Below are positions 36,301 through 51,497 of a stretch of DNA of 64,000 nt, one piece after another. The stretch covers positions 4,092,001-4,156,000 of the forward strand of contig JAXRKN010000040.1 in NCBI GenBank assembly GCA_038502055.1, in the 5' to 3' direction. Both the position numbers and the translations under genes were made by a program. This stretch comes from Tanytarsus gracilentus (lineage: Eukaryota; Arthropoda; Insecta; Diptera; Chironomidae). The notes below the pieces were generated by a model, which saw only the letters and a list, made by a program, of their open reading frames with translations, was not told where the DNA came from and ran no database searches. Numbering within the stretch: the stretch's first letter is position 1; every line of letters begins with the position of its first letter.

Positions 36301-38942
36301 TGCATAATAAATTTGTTTCTTAGAGCGTGAAAGGGATGAAGAAAATGATTTTATTTCTCTATCAGCATAAATGACTCTACTACATATCTAAATTTACTGA
36401 CACAATCAAATCGGTTTCAACTAAAAAAATTGAGTTTCGCAAAAAAATATGCTCTCTACATTATCGCTAAGTTCTAAGGAGAATTTTAACTTTTTAAAAA
36501 TTGGTTCTTCTTCGCTATGCGTTTAGGTCAAAAAACTTTTTTCTCTGGAATGGAATTTGGTTGATTACTTTTAGAATTTTAATGTGGATTTAAAAGTTTT
36601 TGCTTTAAGTTGCGGGTTTTGTTGTATTACATTTTTTTCTCAGGGAAATCAATATTTCAGGTTACAATCCATTAAATCTCTCATTTTATTGCTGCCGAAA
36701 AAGTTTTTCAAAAAAATCAAAAGTTTAGCGGCACTTTTTCAAACACAATTTGATTTCCCTAATTTATCACTGTCAATTAATATTTTTTTTATCGTCATAA
36801 ACTGAAGCTGCTCAATTCAATAATTTCAGCTACATCATATTTTTTCTTATTATTCGCACAAGCCCAAAAATATTCCAATTTATTTCATTTTTTTTATTAA
36901 AAAAATTAATTTTCAATCAAGCCCATTGCTATCAATTTTCTACCACATCTTGTCATTTTATCATCTTTGCATCAAAAAATATTGTCTTACATGATATGTT
37001 GTAGTATTTCTACATTTCTACTTCATAATATACTTTTTCTGCTTAAAATTTTCCAAAAGTTCTAAATTTTAATATCCTCTCTATATCTACAGTTTATTAT
37101 TTAAAAAATGAACATAAGAACTATATTTCAAAAAGCGTTTTTAATCTCATACAATTTTTTTATTCTCTTATTAAAAATTATTGAAAAATTTTCATCATCA
37201 TTTAATCGTATAATTCTAAAATTATGATTAAATAATGAACGAATAAATTTAATCGTTGCAAAATTGCTAGCATAGATTCAGAAGGATTTTTAAAAACTCT
37301 CTCCCTCTCACGCATGAAAACGCGGAGTGTGAGATGAGAAATGCGGAAGAGTTATGTGAAATGTTATGAGGTTAAATGGAGCTGCAATGAAGATTAAATT
37401 AATTTTATGGATTTATTTAATGCCATAAATCAGAAATAAAATCATTTGCATGCATACGCGCGCCATAATGGAGCATGGCTTAGCATATATTGGGCCATGT
37501 ATGAAATTTTAGAGGGGAGTAATTTGTTGAGAGCTAGCTGCTTTTTTCCTGCTCCCTGGATTAAAATTTAATTAATATCATCATCAACATCGTCGAGGGA
37601 GAAAATAAATGAATGTCATCAGAAAAAATTTAATCTTCAGCACACCTCGATTGAGTAGCAGAAGTGTTTTGAGTGAAAAGCTTAGTAATTATAAAAAAAA
37701 GTGCTAAAGTTTATTGAAAGAGTGAAAAGCTTTAATTTGTTCCCGAATAAAGAGCTTAACATCTGGATATCGAATCATCCAATATGCACTCTCATGCATT
37801 TTATTTCTATCATAATCATTATCAGCGTTTTTTATATATAAAAAATATGACCGCGAAAATTTTAGAAAGAGCTTGAAAAATTTTTATTCATAAAATTTTG
37901 AAATTGTTGCTAAAAATTTTTGATTTTCATTCGCAAATAAAATGCTCAAGTGCACTATCATCTACTTAATTATATTTTCCAATTTTTTTTATTACTTTTT
38001 TTGGTTGTTGCATAAATTTAATCTACTTATATTCTTTTTTTTGTAAAGCCAATTATTTTTATGCCAAAAGCTTTAAATCACCTCAAATAAATTTCTACTT
38101 AGATTTTAAATAAAATTTCCGTCAAAATCTTTTTTTTGTGGATTTTTTACTCATTTTTTCACTATAAAAATATTTTTTAAATCTTTTTCGTTGCGTTTTA
38201 CGAAATCTTATTTTTTCTTTTTTTGGGTGAAGAGAAAAAAATGCATTCTCTAAATAATTCTAAATCTTATTCTGAATTTTCTAAATGGAAATTTTGCAAC
38301 TTCACTTTCTACTTAATTATCAAAAAGAGTTATCTTTTATTGCTTAAAATGGTCATCTGTATGGGCTTAAAATTTCTTCATTTTATTTCATCATTTTTAA
38401 TACTTCCTCTGTGAATATAATCTAAAAAGATTTGATCTTCATTTAAACGCTTTTATAATATAAAAAGGAGATTCCTGTGGAGAATTAAAATCTATATATG
38501 CAAAAAATATTATTATCATCATATATATATAAAGAGAAAGAGCTTTAGAGAGAAAGAGAATGTCCTTAAATCTTATCAAATCATCATTAAGAGTGTATTC
38601 ATTTCTATGAATATTTAATATTATGCTGTTGCTACTACTTCCTCTCTTCTTCTTCTTCCATTTATAATCGTGTGTGTGTTTATAATTTCGAGTATATTCG
38701 GAAAATAAGGGCTTTATAGCATAAGAGTGAAAATTGTCTTTTTCGTATAGTTGCATCTGGCATATTTGCACTGAAAGCTTCCAAAAAAAATTTGCTTTCT
38801 TCTTTGTTCTCTCTTTCGGGTTGCTCCAAATTTGCATTTTCAACAGCGTTTCATCAGTTCCTATATACTGTACAGACATTAACCGAAACATGCATTCACA
38901 TCAGGTGTATTTAGATGATGACGCTCATATGGTGACACTTAA
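33351..38942. other. gene-free stretch and 3' flank of scratch
   Basis: No element or gene is supported. The right-hand end (about 38.4-38.94 kb) should include the 3' UTR of the minus-strand scratch gene. The 172-codon open frame at 34839-35357 runs through a (CTT)n tract and has the Phe/Ser/His/Leu composition of the surrounding DNA. GA-rich tract at about 33811-33830 and an (AT)n patch at 38520-38531. Confidence 0.5.
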
Positions 38943-40219
38943 TTACGTCACGATAATATCTTCATCCTCATCCTCACTGCGGTAAGAGATGCTAGAACTA
39001 TCCTTAAAGCAAGCAGACTCCAAATGCTTATTCAAATAAGACTTTAGAGCGAAAAATTTGTGACATCTGCCGCACTCATAATTCTTGTCGAGGGAATGAG
39101 TTTGCATGTGAGCCCTTAAGTTACTTCGATCGGCAAAAGCCTTACCGCAGTGTCCGCATCCATAGGGTTTCTCGCCGGTATGAGAACGCAGATGTCCTTG
39201 CAGGAGCCACGGTCTCGAGAACTTTTTACCGCAAACGCCGCAAGAATGAGTGAGCTTGTGAGTGGCAATGTGCATGGCCAGAGCGGGCATGGAGACATAA
39301 GCTTTTCCGCATGTTTGACACTTTTTAGCCGACTGTGAATCGAGGCTGCGATGAGTTTGTTTGTGACGTGACAGATTACTAGATGTTGCATACTCTTTGC
39401 CACATTCCGTACATTTATATTTTGACTTTCCATTGCACGACTTCTTGTCACTCTCATCACTATCATCACATTCAGATTTAGAGGAACTTTTTCGTTTATT
39501 TTTCGATCTTCCATCAATCGAAAGGAGATCATCATAAGTATAGAGCTCGGGTGTACTGCTTTTATCATGAATTGCCTTCTTACTTAACGCATTGTGAAGC
39601 AACGAGCGTTTTTTACTCGACATTTTATCATCGCTCGACGATGACACCGAAGAGGACGCTACAATTGTTTCAGCGTCGGAAGAATGTTCGGAGGTTGGTG
39701 GCGTGAGGGGTGCAGATATATTTTGTGTCGTAACATCATAGCCATTATTTCCCATTGTGACATCATATCGTGCGGGTGAGATTGTTCGATGTACGAGACC
39801 ATTCAATTTGGCCTGCGAGGATGCACACTTAATTTCTTGCACATTTGATTGATAGTGATTATTGTTGTCGTGCTGTAGAATTGTCACCGCAGTGATTTGA
39901 TAGGCGGGCAGTGGCGGTAGACTTTGTGACAGTGACAAAAGATCGTGCGCTGCCTCCGTCTCCTCCGCACTTCGATCCCTAAATAATGAATCATTTACAT
40001 CGCACGTGTTTTTATTTCGATTCTCGCCATACTCCTTACACAACTGATCTGGCGCTAAATGTTGAGTATAAAATACCACCTGTTCAGTTTTTTTGCTATT
40101 CATGTTATTACAGTTCCGAAATGATTTATTAGCTTGATGCTGAGTTAATACAAATTGCTTGCAATCGCTGCTACTTTCTCTCGAGGGCGATGACGATGAC
40201 AACGAAGACGAGGAAAAGT
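38943..40219 (-). CDS. scrt: Scratch zinc-finger transcription repressor, exon 2 (zinc fingers)
   Basis: Second coding exon of a Snail-superfamily repressor acting in the nucleus, chiefly in neural cells in the animals studied. The acceptor TTCTTTACAG precedes 40219; the first two bases complete an Asp codon begun in exon 1, and the frame runs to the stop at 38943. The joined protein has 491 residues. Features in full-length numbering: Ser-rich start, LSLSQSLPPLPA (about 162-172), APLTPPTSE (about 236-244), the Scratch-specific YTYDDLLSIDGRSKNK segment (293-308), then five zinc fingers at about 334-356, 366-387, 391-413, 419-441 and 447-470. Fingers include YATSSNLSRHKQTH, FSRPWLLQGHLRSH and FADRSNLRAHMQTH; the fifth is C2HC, ending NKHLESAC. 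An acidic tail DEDEDIIVT closes it. Fingers and the YTYD segment separate it from Snail, Worniu and Escargot. The DNA target is expected to be the CAGGTG E-box. Confidence 0.97.
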
Positions 40220-43200
40220 CTGTAAAGAAAGAAGAGCATTAATGGAGGTGAATGAATGAATTATTAGTTTAATTAATTTCTCTCTACTATATTTACAACC
40301 ATCTTCATCGTGAATGCAATTTTAAATGAACTTAGAGATTAGCTTGAAAGCGATGTCGTTTAGCCAAAGGGGAAAAGTATAAATATTTTTTTAATTAAGT
40401 TGTTTAGAAGTTCTTCGTAAATTGTTCTCACTAATAACTCTAATTTTTTCATAAGAAAAAAATAAGTTTGTCAGGTCGCAAATAATTAATGACTCAAAAA
40501 TTGGATGGGAATTTTTTGTGAGTGCTGATGAAACGTTCAATTTTTCATAAAGCAGCATGGCACTTAGATATATATCGCGAGAGCGCACACTGCAATAATG
40601 CATTTATTATCAACAGCACCAATTCGCTGTGGTGGTGCGCGAAACGAGTGAAAATTGTGAAAGAAAACTTTTCAACAATGCATAATGCAATCATAAACTT
40701 GCATTCAGCACTCAATTTCGAGTTCGCTTTTACACAGAAAAAAAATTGAAATGACATTTCGCGAGGTGACGTGAGAATAGCATTTTCAGCTTTTCAACAA
40801 TAACATCACATACATTCCTCAGTAGCATAAATCGTATAAAAAATTTATTCATTGCAATTGATGTTTTTTCAATACGCCAGAAAATCGTTTTATGATTTTT
40901 ATCCTTTCTCGAGCTGATTTTTCAATATTTTACAATCGTACATTGAATTTTTTTTAACTCTCACTCTTTTTGAGTGACTTAGTTTGAGTATTTTTTGATG
41001 TGCCACAAAAAAATATTTTTGGCATTCAAATTTTATATCAATGGGAAATTTGCGAGCAATGCATTTTATCAAATATTTACACGACATATCAGTGCGCATG
41101 AAAATGGGCAAGTTAAATAAATCTAATATTGAAAATCTGAAGCTCAGAAAATTTCTTAAATAATTGAAAAATTCTCGCAACAATAACAATTTTGTTAACC
41201 CATTTATTCACACTTGATGATTTTTATTTTCGCCAATTGCTGCATACAAGCAATAAATGCCAAAATTGTTACTTTTAAGTACTCTCTGCAGGTTCATTGC
41301 AAGTGCCTGCAAGCGACGGCGACAACCAAAAAAATAAACTTTTTTTCTCACTCTTTTTCACCCACTGAATGGGAACGGAAAAGGCAGGAACAGCGACAAA
41401 ATTTTTGTCATAAAAAATTAATTTATTGCAAACTATTCTGGACACATTTTTGTTAGTTATGTTATTAACTTTTAACGAAATACATTTTTTCTTTTTCTTT
41501 AAAATTTTGTGGTGCAAGAAATCATTTTTTTGTCATGGCCTTAGGGTTAAAGTCATTCAATAACAAAATTTTGATTGTTATTTTTGATAATTTAATGAAC
41601 AAATTTGAGGGTTGAAGAGAAAAAGTTTTTTCCTCATCTAGAGAGACAGAGAAAGAAAAGAGACTTCAAAATGACATCGTAGATCATACGGCTGGAGGGA
41701 AGATTTAAGTCCTTTCTCCTTTGAGATATCTTTATATGTGTGTATTTTGAAAATTTAATGGCCTTTGCTTTGATATATTGTTATTTTTATAGATTGTTCA
41801 ATTTAGTATAAATAAAAAGTTTTAAGCTATATTTTCTTAAAGAAGAGAAATTTCCTCTGCTGGGATTATCGCAGAAACTTTAAAAATTCTCAATAACAAT
41901 AGATAAAAGTGTAAACACCACAGCATCGTCTACGAGCGAAGTGATGTCATAAATAAAACTCCTCGATATTCGACATTAAAGTGTAATTTGGTCGTTCCGA
42001 CAACATCTTCTCTTTTTTTTGCGAGAAAAGTTTCGACCATAAAAAATGTCAAATGGGGAAATAAAATATTAAAGTCGAAGAGAAGTTAATAATTTATTAC
42101 TGCGAAATTTACGTGAGCTGTTATGCATCACGTGTTGCTCCAAAAAATACACAAGAAATAAAGAGGAAGTGAGTAAAATGCTCATATAGTATTCGAGATG
42201 TAAAAGGGAGGTGAGGTGGGTGGGTGTAAACGATATAAAATGTATTTTTATTCTGCTAATACACATTACATGCTCAGCTTTAATTATGCAACCTGTTGTA
42301 TATGCCATTTACACGCAGAAACGACATACACTCATATTTTGTATGTTCTACCTCGACGTCAAAACGAGAGAAAGTTTTTCACTTAATGAAATTTCCTCTC
42401 AAATTGTTTGTTTACTCCCAACGATAACAATTTTATTGATAATGAAATATTTTTTTTATCAATTTTCATTCCATTAATAATTTGAATTTTGAATAGCAAT
42501 AATATTTACCTCTAAATTTTTAATTACTAGTGAAATTAATATTTTTGCATTTATTTCGAAAAACAATTGAACTATCATGAATGGGAGGAATTCAATCATT
42601 AATTCAGATTCTAATTTAAACTCAATTCATTTTTAATGTTGCCAATTGAAAATACAGAGCATAAAAATTGATTTTGAATATCATGAAAATCTTTCATGTC
42701 AATAAGGCATAAAAGCACTTGTTGTTTTTGAGACAAATCAATCATTAATTTATGACTTTTATAGCTGCCAAAAAGAGCCTCAATCTAAATCGATATTTAT
42801 GATGTTTTCATTATTACAATTCATTTTCTTTCGAAATTGTAGTTTGTATTCTGACTGTTATATGATATTATGAAATATGAAGAAAAACAAACCATGAAGT
42901 GTATTAAATTCCTTTCTTCCAAAACTTTACCACCACCCTCTCATGCCGAAGCTCTTAGAGAACTCAAACTTGGCTGGCATGCAACAGCAAAGAGGAATAA
43001 AAAGGTAATAAAAAGGTAGACTGTTGATTGAGTGGGGAAAAATATGGTTTAGCTATGTCATGATAGAGCGAGAGCATGAACGAATGAACCATTTAACATG
43101 AAATATTTTGTGATTTTTCTCTTTGATGTGGCGGAGAGAGATTGAAAATATTGTTGAATACATTTCGTATTTTTTTTTCATGTTGGTTACATCACATATC

Positions 43201-46200
43201 ATCATCATCCCTGACATATTCTAGACAGACGAAGGATTGAAATTGCAATACTCCACGCTGTTAAATTTTTTTGTTCGCAAAACAACTTTTCCGATTACAT
43301 GACATGCCAAAAATGTTTGATCAATATGCGATAGGTAAATTCAAGGCATGAGAAAAAAGTTTTTCGCACAATCTTGTTTATTTATTACAGCGAGCAAGAA
43401 AAGGATTCTCTCTTTTACTTATTCGATTTTATTGGATTTATTTTGTAACAATCATCAACGGCGGTAAAAGTTTCAACAATTCGTTTCATTAAACAACAGG
43501 CGGAAAAATTACAGTTTTGAAACTCCTGCGGAATGGGTTGAGGGAAAAAAATTGTGAGCATGAAAAACTTTAGTACTTCACATTGTGAAATTTAATTACA
43601 TTGTACGAAAATTACAATGTGTATTATACATGAAGTTGTTGACGCCTGTTGCTGCTGCAAAAATCCACGTTGGAAACTTTTTTTCGTAAAGATTTTTCAT
43701 CCATGAGTGATGATGATTTTTTTGAGCGATAAATGAAAAATTTTATATGAAATTAAATGTTGTAAAATGTTAATTTTTATGTGCTTTAAAAATTAAAATT
43801 TTAACTCCCTTGACGAGCTCATGACGAAGACAGACAAAGTGAAAACAAACCGTGTCAAAAATAGCCCAGTAACAGGGTTGACGTCCATGGACTATACATG
43901 GTAAAAATAAATAAACATGAAATGGATGGCATGTCATGAGTTATGACTATATCACCATGAGTAAGTCATGATACGCAAATTTTATTACCACCATTCTACC
44001 ATGAATCCAGTCATACGTTAACGTTCTTTGTCCTCCATATCTTGAATCCCTTTTTTATTTGCTAGCATTAACCTCTTAAATGTACACACGAATGGCATGA
44101 TGGTTGTTAGATGGCTGCCTAAGTAAATAGAAAAGGCGAAAAAATTGCTGTCATACTCAAATAAGTGTGCGGCAATACAGAGAGAGACGAGTCGAGAGTG
44201 GGTGAAGGAGAATGAAAGAACGAACCACAAAAAAATGAAGCATTACCATGAAAAGGAATCTTATCTTTATTCCACTATCAACAAATGTCTTTTCATGGAT
44301 ACACTCTGACAGCATGAAATGCTAATTTACTCAACCGAGTCTCGAGCAGCAACTTTTTGACGAGCAAAAATAAAGAGAAAAAAGTGGCAATGAAAGTTAT
44401 CAAAATTTGCCACACTTTTAGATAAAAGAAAGTGTAGCTTGAGGGTAATTAAATGATAAAATTGATGGAATAATTTGCTTTCGACATCACAGGGGGTGAC
44501 TTTTAATGCACTTTTTAGTTTTTATCGTTCAAGATTAGCTCAGGTGAGTCAACTCTATATAGTTTGAGTGCATTTGAAACTTTTCATTAATTGGAAAAAT
44601 TTGTGAACTGTAACCTAACATTTAATTCACCCCGAACAATTACGTCACAGTTATTTTTAGTTTTTCATTTTAAGGACGCACCCTTCGAGAGAGAAATGAG
44701 AAAAGACGAGTCGTAAACCATTTTTTACAACTCAAACTTTCAACATAAACTTTTTATTACATCCGCTGGCGTGAGTGTAAATATTAAAAGCGACTCAAAA
44801 TTTAATTTAGCCCTTAAAAAACTAGTCGGTTAGTCGCGCTTTCACTCAAAATTACGAGTTAAGCTTTTTGTTAAGATAACAAATCGCGAAGTGGTAATTA
44901 AGTCATGATTTTACATCGTTTTAAAAAAAGGGGTTTTTGATGAAAAAAAGTCATGTCAAAACAATCTCCACTGACCGAAATGACGAGAAAGTGACGAGAG
45001 TAAAATCTAAAAAAAAATTGTTCGGTTCCCTTTTTTTCTGCTCGTTGCATTGTTGTTATCAACACTCAAAAACTGACACATTTGACATGGGGAGTTGGTG
45101 AATGAAAAAAAAGTAGAGGAGATTTATTATCAAAGCGTTCACTCTCCCTGCTTTGAAATGTATTAATTAACGTGATTAATTGTTTTGTTGAGAATTTAAA
45201 GTGATTGTAATTTATTATGTGGAGAACGCAGAGGAGATGGAAAAAATCATGCTGACGACGAGTCGAAAAAAAGCTACATATAAAAATAATTGGAGCTGTT
45301 TTGCGGATGCAGCTTAAAGCGTTTTTTAAAGTTATATTTTTTGTGTGTTTGTGGCGATAAAAAGTTTCACTTAATCCCATAATATGAATGAATATCCGTC
45401 TTCCTATTCGCAAGTGTGTGCGTTTTTTGTTACACAATCAACTTGTTGGATCCCTTTTCCTTCCCTCACATTTGCCATCCCAACGAGCATTGAAAAGTTC
45501 ATGGTCCTTTTTCCCCTTTTCCAATGCCACTCAGTACCTTTTCTCTAAACTTTTTCATACAACATTTGTGTGTGTGAATAGGCATGTGGATATATGTAGA
45601 CCGTATAATATCAATTCCAGCTCCATAAAATGATTTTTCATGGCTTTTTATACTTCTTATTGCTGCTATAATAAAAAAACTTCCATTTCTACAATTTAAT
45701 TGAAGTGAAAACACTCGCATAGTCACGTTGTAGTGAAGAAAGTTGTCGTTTAAAAGAAATAGAATCAACAACAAGCATGAAAAGTTCTCATTTAAATGCA
45801 AGGCATGTTAATTAGTATTGTTTGACGGAATACGCAGGGAGAATCTTAATTTTTCATTATAAACACAACACAAAGTGAGGGAAATTGTAATTTTAAGAGT
45901 GTAGGGATACTTAAATCTGTAATTTCGTATAATTTCGAATCATTTTTAAAGTAAGTGCTATTCATCTTGTTCCTTGTTTAATTTTCATCCTCTCATTTTA
46001 AAACTGTGTATGTGAATGATTTTTCGAATAGAGAATTGAGGCAACAACAAATTACTGAAAATTTTAGTGTGTGAGGAGGGGAAGGTTCTCCATTTAATTT
46101 CAAATATCGCTACTGCTCTTAATGGACTTTTTGTTAATTAACAATAAATGTATATGGAGCCTATTTCTTGCCTCACTAAAAACTTTTCTTTAGCATAATT

Positions 46201-49200
46201 TAATGATGTAATTGAATTTTATCGTATGGTTTTCGAAATATATATACGAAGAGCTAGAGAAAATTTAATTTTTCGGTAAAATGGCAAGAGACAAAAAAGA
46301 AGATTTTCCTCTCTCTCCCTCTGCGATACTTGTTGATTTTATCTCTTTGTTTCACACTGACTTGAAAAAGTTTTATAACAATATCAGCGATGAGATTTGG
46401 CGGCGGCGCGGCAACGGCATTTTATTCTTATTGAATTAACCTTTAATTAATTATTCCAATCTCGCAAAGTATGAAGTTCCATGAAATTTGAAACTTGATA
46501 AAACTCTCGCGGCTTTAAAAACTTTAATACGCTAATTTTGGCTCGCACGTACATTCTAATAATATTAATGAAAAATGAAGAATAAATATTTGGAAATGAG
46601 AATGATGAAAAATTAGTGGGAGGAAAATATTTTTAACAGAAAAATATTCAATTGCGTGTTGCACGTCAGGCAAACAAACAGCAAAAAAAAACTGCTTCAC
46701 AATTTCCAAAAGTGTATATACATTTTTTTTATTTCGGGGATGATGAAATGAGAAAATGTACATGAGTTACTACAACCTTTGTGGTATGTTGAAAAAAAAT
46801 TAATTTCTTTCTCGTCCGAGGAAATAAAAATTCTTTATTGTTAAATGAAATTCTTGCGTTTCGCCGCTCCAACAACCTGCTCACTGAAGCAGATGGAAAA
46901 AAGTGTTGACGATGAGTTGAATTAATGAAAAATTCTCTCCATTTGAGTGCTCATTATAGACCACCCCAATAGTAAAAAGTTAGTTTTGCGAATTTTTTGA
47001 CTCACAAAATTATTTAAATAAGGAAAATTAATTAATCCTTAAACGAATGGCGGTGTGTATGGTTGCTTTGGCATTGTTGCAAGGACAGGAAATCTTAAAG
47101 GAAAGAAAAGGCTCCGTATAATGAATTATAATTGAATTTTGATGTGATTTGGTGTGTTTATAATATGTTTTTGTGAAGGAGGGGATTAGCATACATTAGA
47201 ATTCGCTCATTAACATCATTTTTCATTTTTTGGGTAGTTTTTCTTCATGGCTGAAATAATTTTAGGTAGAACTATTTGCCTCGAGACGCTTTAGATATGA
47301 GATTCGGTTGAGCGTGGTGTTGATAACGCAACATGCTTATTCCTGTTGAATACACACGAATATCGATTTCTACACGAATACAGGGTTGTGTAATGATCGT
47401 CCCCTTGTGAGTTATGCAATTTAGAGGAATATTTTAGTTGCATAGATTCAGGCGCACACAGCCAAAAATATCTAAAGCGATAATTTAAATTTCAAAATTC
47501 ACTCCCAGTTCCCGGAAAAATACATATTAATGCGAACGCATTTATGAATTTCATGAAAATTGTCGCATGAATTAATATTTCATTACCGGATTTTCAGTAT
47601 ATCCACGTGCGTGCTTACTTATGAAGGATAAATCAGAGGGTGGTCATAGACACACACACACACCCGGCTTGTCTAATTATTTTTCAATTCAATTTTAATT
47701 GATGACGCTCGTCACTCCATCAAGCAACAATCTCTTTATTATTCAATTTTGTATTCATTAAAAAATACTTTTCTCTTCATGCTAGCGCTGACATGTCACA
47801 AGCACTTGACATTCTTCCACTTATGATGAACCTTGTTGAGCGGGTGAGTTTGGAGAGAGAGGAAAAATCAAATTTTTTAATGCCATTAAAAAAGAGAGAA
47901 AAAACCGCCGATATGATGGGGTGGAATGAAGAGGAAAAACAAACATAATTTTTGGGCGGACTCTTAATGGCATTGCGTAATTTAACATCATATTTCAGCT
48001 GTCGCTTATTATGATTTAGTGCTTTTAAGCATGTTATAATTTGGTATTTTCTCCTTTTTTGCCATTCGCGAGAGAGTCAGCAAGTTATAGAGCGCGGCAA
48101 GAGGCATTTCTATATTTTTAGCAGAACAAAAAAATATTTAGGGATGGGAGGAAGAAGAAGCCGAGGGGGTTTAAGGTTAGAATGAGAAATGCTAATAGTT
48201 CCTTTTAATAATTATTTCACCATTCACTTCATAAACTTTCGCCTCTAATGCCGATTGATTTGAATAACAAAAAAACAAGCGCTCACAAGTTTAAGGAAAA
48301 CTTTTATCATTAATTTTTCGCCAACCCCTCTCGAGTTCCCTATAAACGACATTAAAAATTATCAAGCTTTAAATCTTGTTGGAATGGTTTGAGGCATAAC
48401 TAATAAGTGTAAGGTTGACGACATTAATAATAATTTTCCTTGAAAATGACTTTTCAATAACCATTCAACAATGTTTTCAACAACATAACGATAATAATAA
48501 TGCGGCAAATAAATTGGATGGACCCAATTAGTTTTTATGAAAGGGATTTCTCTTCTCGTTTTTTTTTCAAGCGATTCTACACACATTCAATATAAAAATG
48601 TGAATATCGTCAATTGCAGACAAAATCCACTTGTGATTGATATTGTTGTGTGGATAAGCACTGTTGAACGATATATGTCTGTAGATTTTCAATTCGGTCT
48701 GAATGTAAGCCGCAATCAGATTGTCACACGGTACAAAATAAAATCAATATTTTTTTTATATTCTCTCTGCTCAAATCCAATACGAGAGCTTTATATCTCA
48801 CTCAAAAGCATCACTCAGAAATTGCTACAAATTTCAGTCTCCTTCAAAATATTATTTACCAACACTCCGCTTTCCAAAGCAATGCATTTCGCTTGTTATA
48901 TTTTTACTGGTTAGTCTCTCATGCACAGCAAATTCAGCACACTCCAAGCATGTACCATGTACGATGATGTGCTGAGAGCATTATGCGGAGCAAGATGGAA
49001 AAACTATAAAATCGAACATGGAAGTGCTTTATTACATTCCAACATTCCGAATGGTGTAAAGTGAGAAAGACGAAGTTTCGCTGCTGCTGTTGAATTTTCT
49101 CGTTTTTTTGATGTATTTTGCTTCATCTGTTTACCCAATGTATCGTTTACTTACTTACTTACTGGCTTTTACTCAAAAATCGAACGTAAAATGAATAAAT

Positions 49201-51497
49201 GATTCATTCTCACTTCATTTTTTCACCTCTTCTCCACACAACTTTTGCTGATTCTGATGCTTTTCATGCACAACATCCGCTTTTTTTTATTTAAGCAAAT
49301 TGAGGGATGAGAAAAAAGGTTTTCTTGCACCCTCAATTGAGGCTGAGTGTGGTGGAAATTTTTATACACGCAAAAGTTTGAGCGCAATTCTGTTGCATAT
49401 TTATAAAAAATTATTTTAAATTTAAATGAGACATTAAAAACACAACTGCTCATCATGCTTTAAAATTGTACTGTTGCACAGCATCAAACCTTGAGTGTGA
49501 GAGAGCTTGAGGGGATTTGTCGAATAAAAAATAAAATGAAAAAGTCTTGAATTCGTTATATGTGCACAGCCATAATATCACCATACAAGCAACAGTCTGC
49601 CTATTCTCAAAAGTAAACAATGGCAGAGCTGCAGCGACATTCATGAACTCTTTCTCTCTGGCTATACAAATAATACGCTAGTTCAGGCTCTTCCAAATAA
49701 TGTCAATACGATACGACCACTATTCAATAATAAGCATCGTATGGTCATGTTTGTTCGGATAAGAACGACCGTTTGGAGAGTCAGTAAAAATAATAAGAAG
49801 AAAATATATATGGAATGCGGAAGAGAGTATTTTAGGAATTTCATTACACCAACCGTCTCACTCATCTGCATGCATTTTTCAGACAATTACGGCTTTCTCC
49901 ATCATTTATTCATTCAAACGATCTCTCTAGCCAGCGCCATGTTCCGTTGTGTGTTTTAAAATGAGTAAGCAAGAATGATAGTCATGTAGCATGAAGCAAA
50001 AATTGAAGCACACTTGTGGCATAGATTTATGGTTTGAAAAATGGATACTACCACACCGGTAGCTATGGCAGCACCCAACACTAAGTGCATGCAATTCATA
50101 ATGATGAAAAAACATTTCGCTAAAAATCTAATTCTCTCTCTCGCTCGTTCGCTACAAAATGAATGCGAAATGGAGAGTGCACATTGTGAACTGATGTTAG
50201 ATTCATCAGGAATGACGAATGTTTGCATCACGACACAAACGTAAAACAGCAGCGAGAGGAAACGATCACTAACAGGTTGTGGATAGATGGAAAATATGAA
50301 AACTGATTTTTCTATATATTTTTTTGCACTCTCCAACTGTTAATATAGTCAAACATAAATCTCTTCTAAATACGCAACACTTTGAAAGTGAGAGAAATAG
50401 AGAGGAAGAACATGGGCAACAGAGTGATAGTTGAAAAATTTGCTGTATGTATAAAGTCATGGTATTGTCGAGTGAAAATGTGTTTAAGGTACAAGGCGAA
50501 AAATTCGCAAGTCATTGCGACCTCTCTTAACTTTCCAACCGAGTTGCAATCTCTTCACACTCTAAACTTTATGTAAATGTATTCAATGGGAAACACTTTG
50601 CCTATCTTCTCCTATGAGCTATGATGGTGCTATTGCAAGTCATACACAGCATAAATTTTCTTTTAAATTACGTAAGAGATGTTAAATTCAGCTTTAATGA
50701 TTATAAATGAACTAGCGATTGTGAAACCATTAATTACACACATTATATTTAGATTAATATTTTTTCAACGTCCTGTGCTTGAAAGGAAAATGAAGGAACC
50801 AAATTTTGCAGTTAGGGAAATTATTTTTTTGAAATATATTCAACATCATTAGCAAATTAATCCCATGAAAATTCAATTAAAGTTAGATGAAATATTTTCG
50901 ACGCATCCATGTGAAAATATTATTTAAAAAATTTCCTAATTAAAAAAATCGTTTAATAAAAATAATTGCTGCACTCTCGGTAATTTAACGAAAGTTTTCC
51001 GAACCCATGTTTGAAGGTTCTCTTAACAATTTTTAAAACCTTTTGTTCGATAATTTCTCCCAGCTCCATTTGTGCTCATTTAAGTGCGAGTTAACTTTAC
51101 ACGAGATGACGGTTGATTTTCTAATTTAATTTAATCAGCAACAAAAACGCCAAAGGAAATAAATTTATCGATTTATTAAATTTGAAAAGTTTTCATTCGC
51201 TTATGAATAGAAAAAGGGATTCGAGTGAGAGCGAAAGAAATTCTATAGGGATATATCTGGCTTTTAATAACACTCGAAGAGGGTCATTACTTAAACAAAA
51301 TTAAAGTGCTATTGAGGATCAATTTTAACGGATTTCTCTCCTCAAAAGTAATTTCATTTCCCAACAATCATTTTTCTCCATTTGCAGCACTGAACATCAA
51401 ATTAATGAAACGAATCCACATCGCCATTGAAGAAAGGATGAGAAATGGAAAAAGGATAAAATTTCTATTCTACACTCGCTGTACCGAGTACACTTAC
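40220..51497 (-). other. scrt: 11.3-kb intron of scratch
   Basis: A GTAAGT donor begins at 51497 and a TTCTTTACAG acceptor ends at 40220. No other coding exon, RNA gene or mobile element is recognisable inside, although many short open frames occur by chance on both strands (for example 45066-45437 and 49956-50336 minus). Long TE-poor introns in developmental regulators usually hold enhancers; that function is inferred, not seen. Confidence 0.8.

Noticed and set aside
39116..39568. 150-codon minus frame overlapping the zinc-finger exon
   Set aside because: Out-of-frame shadow of the scratch coding sequence.
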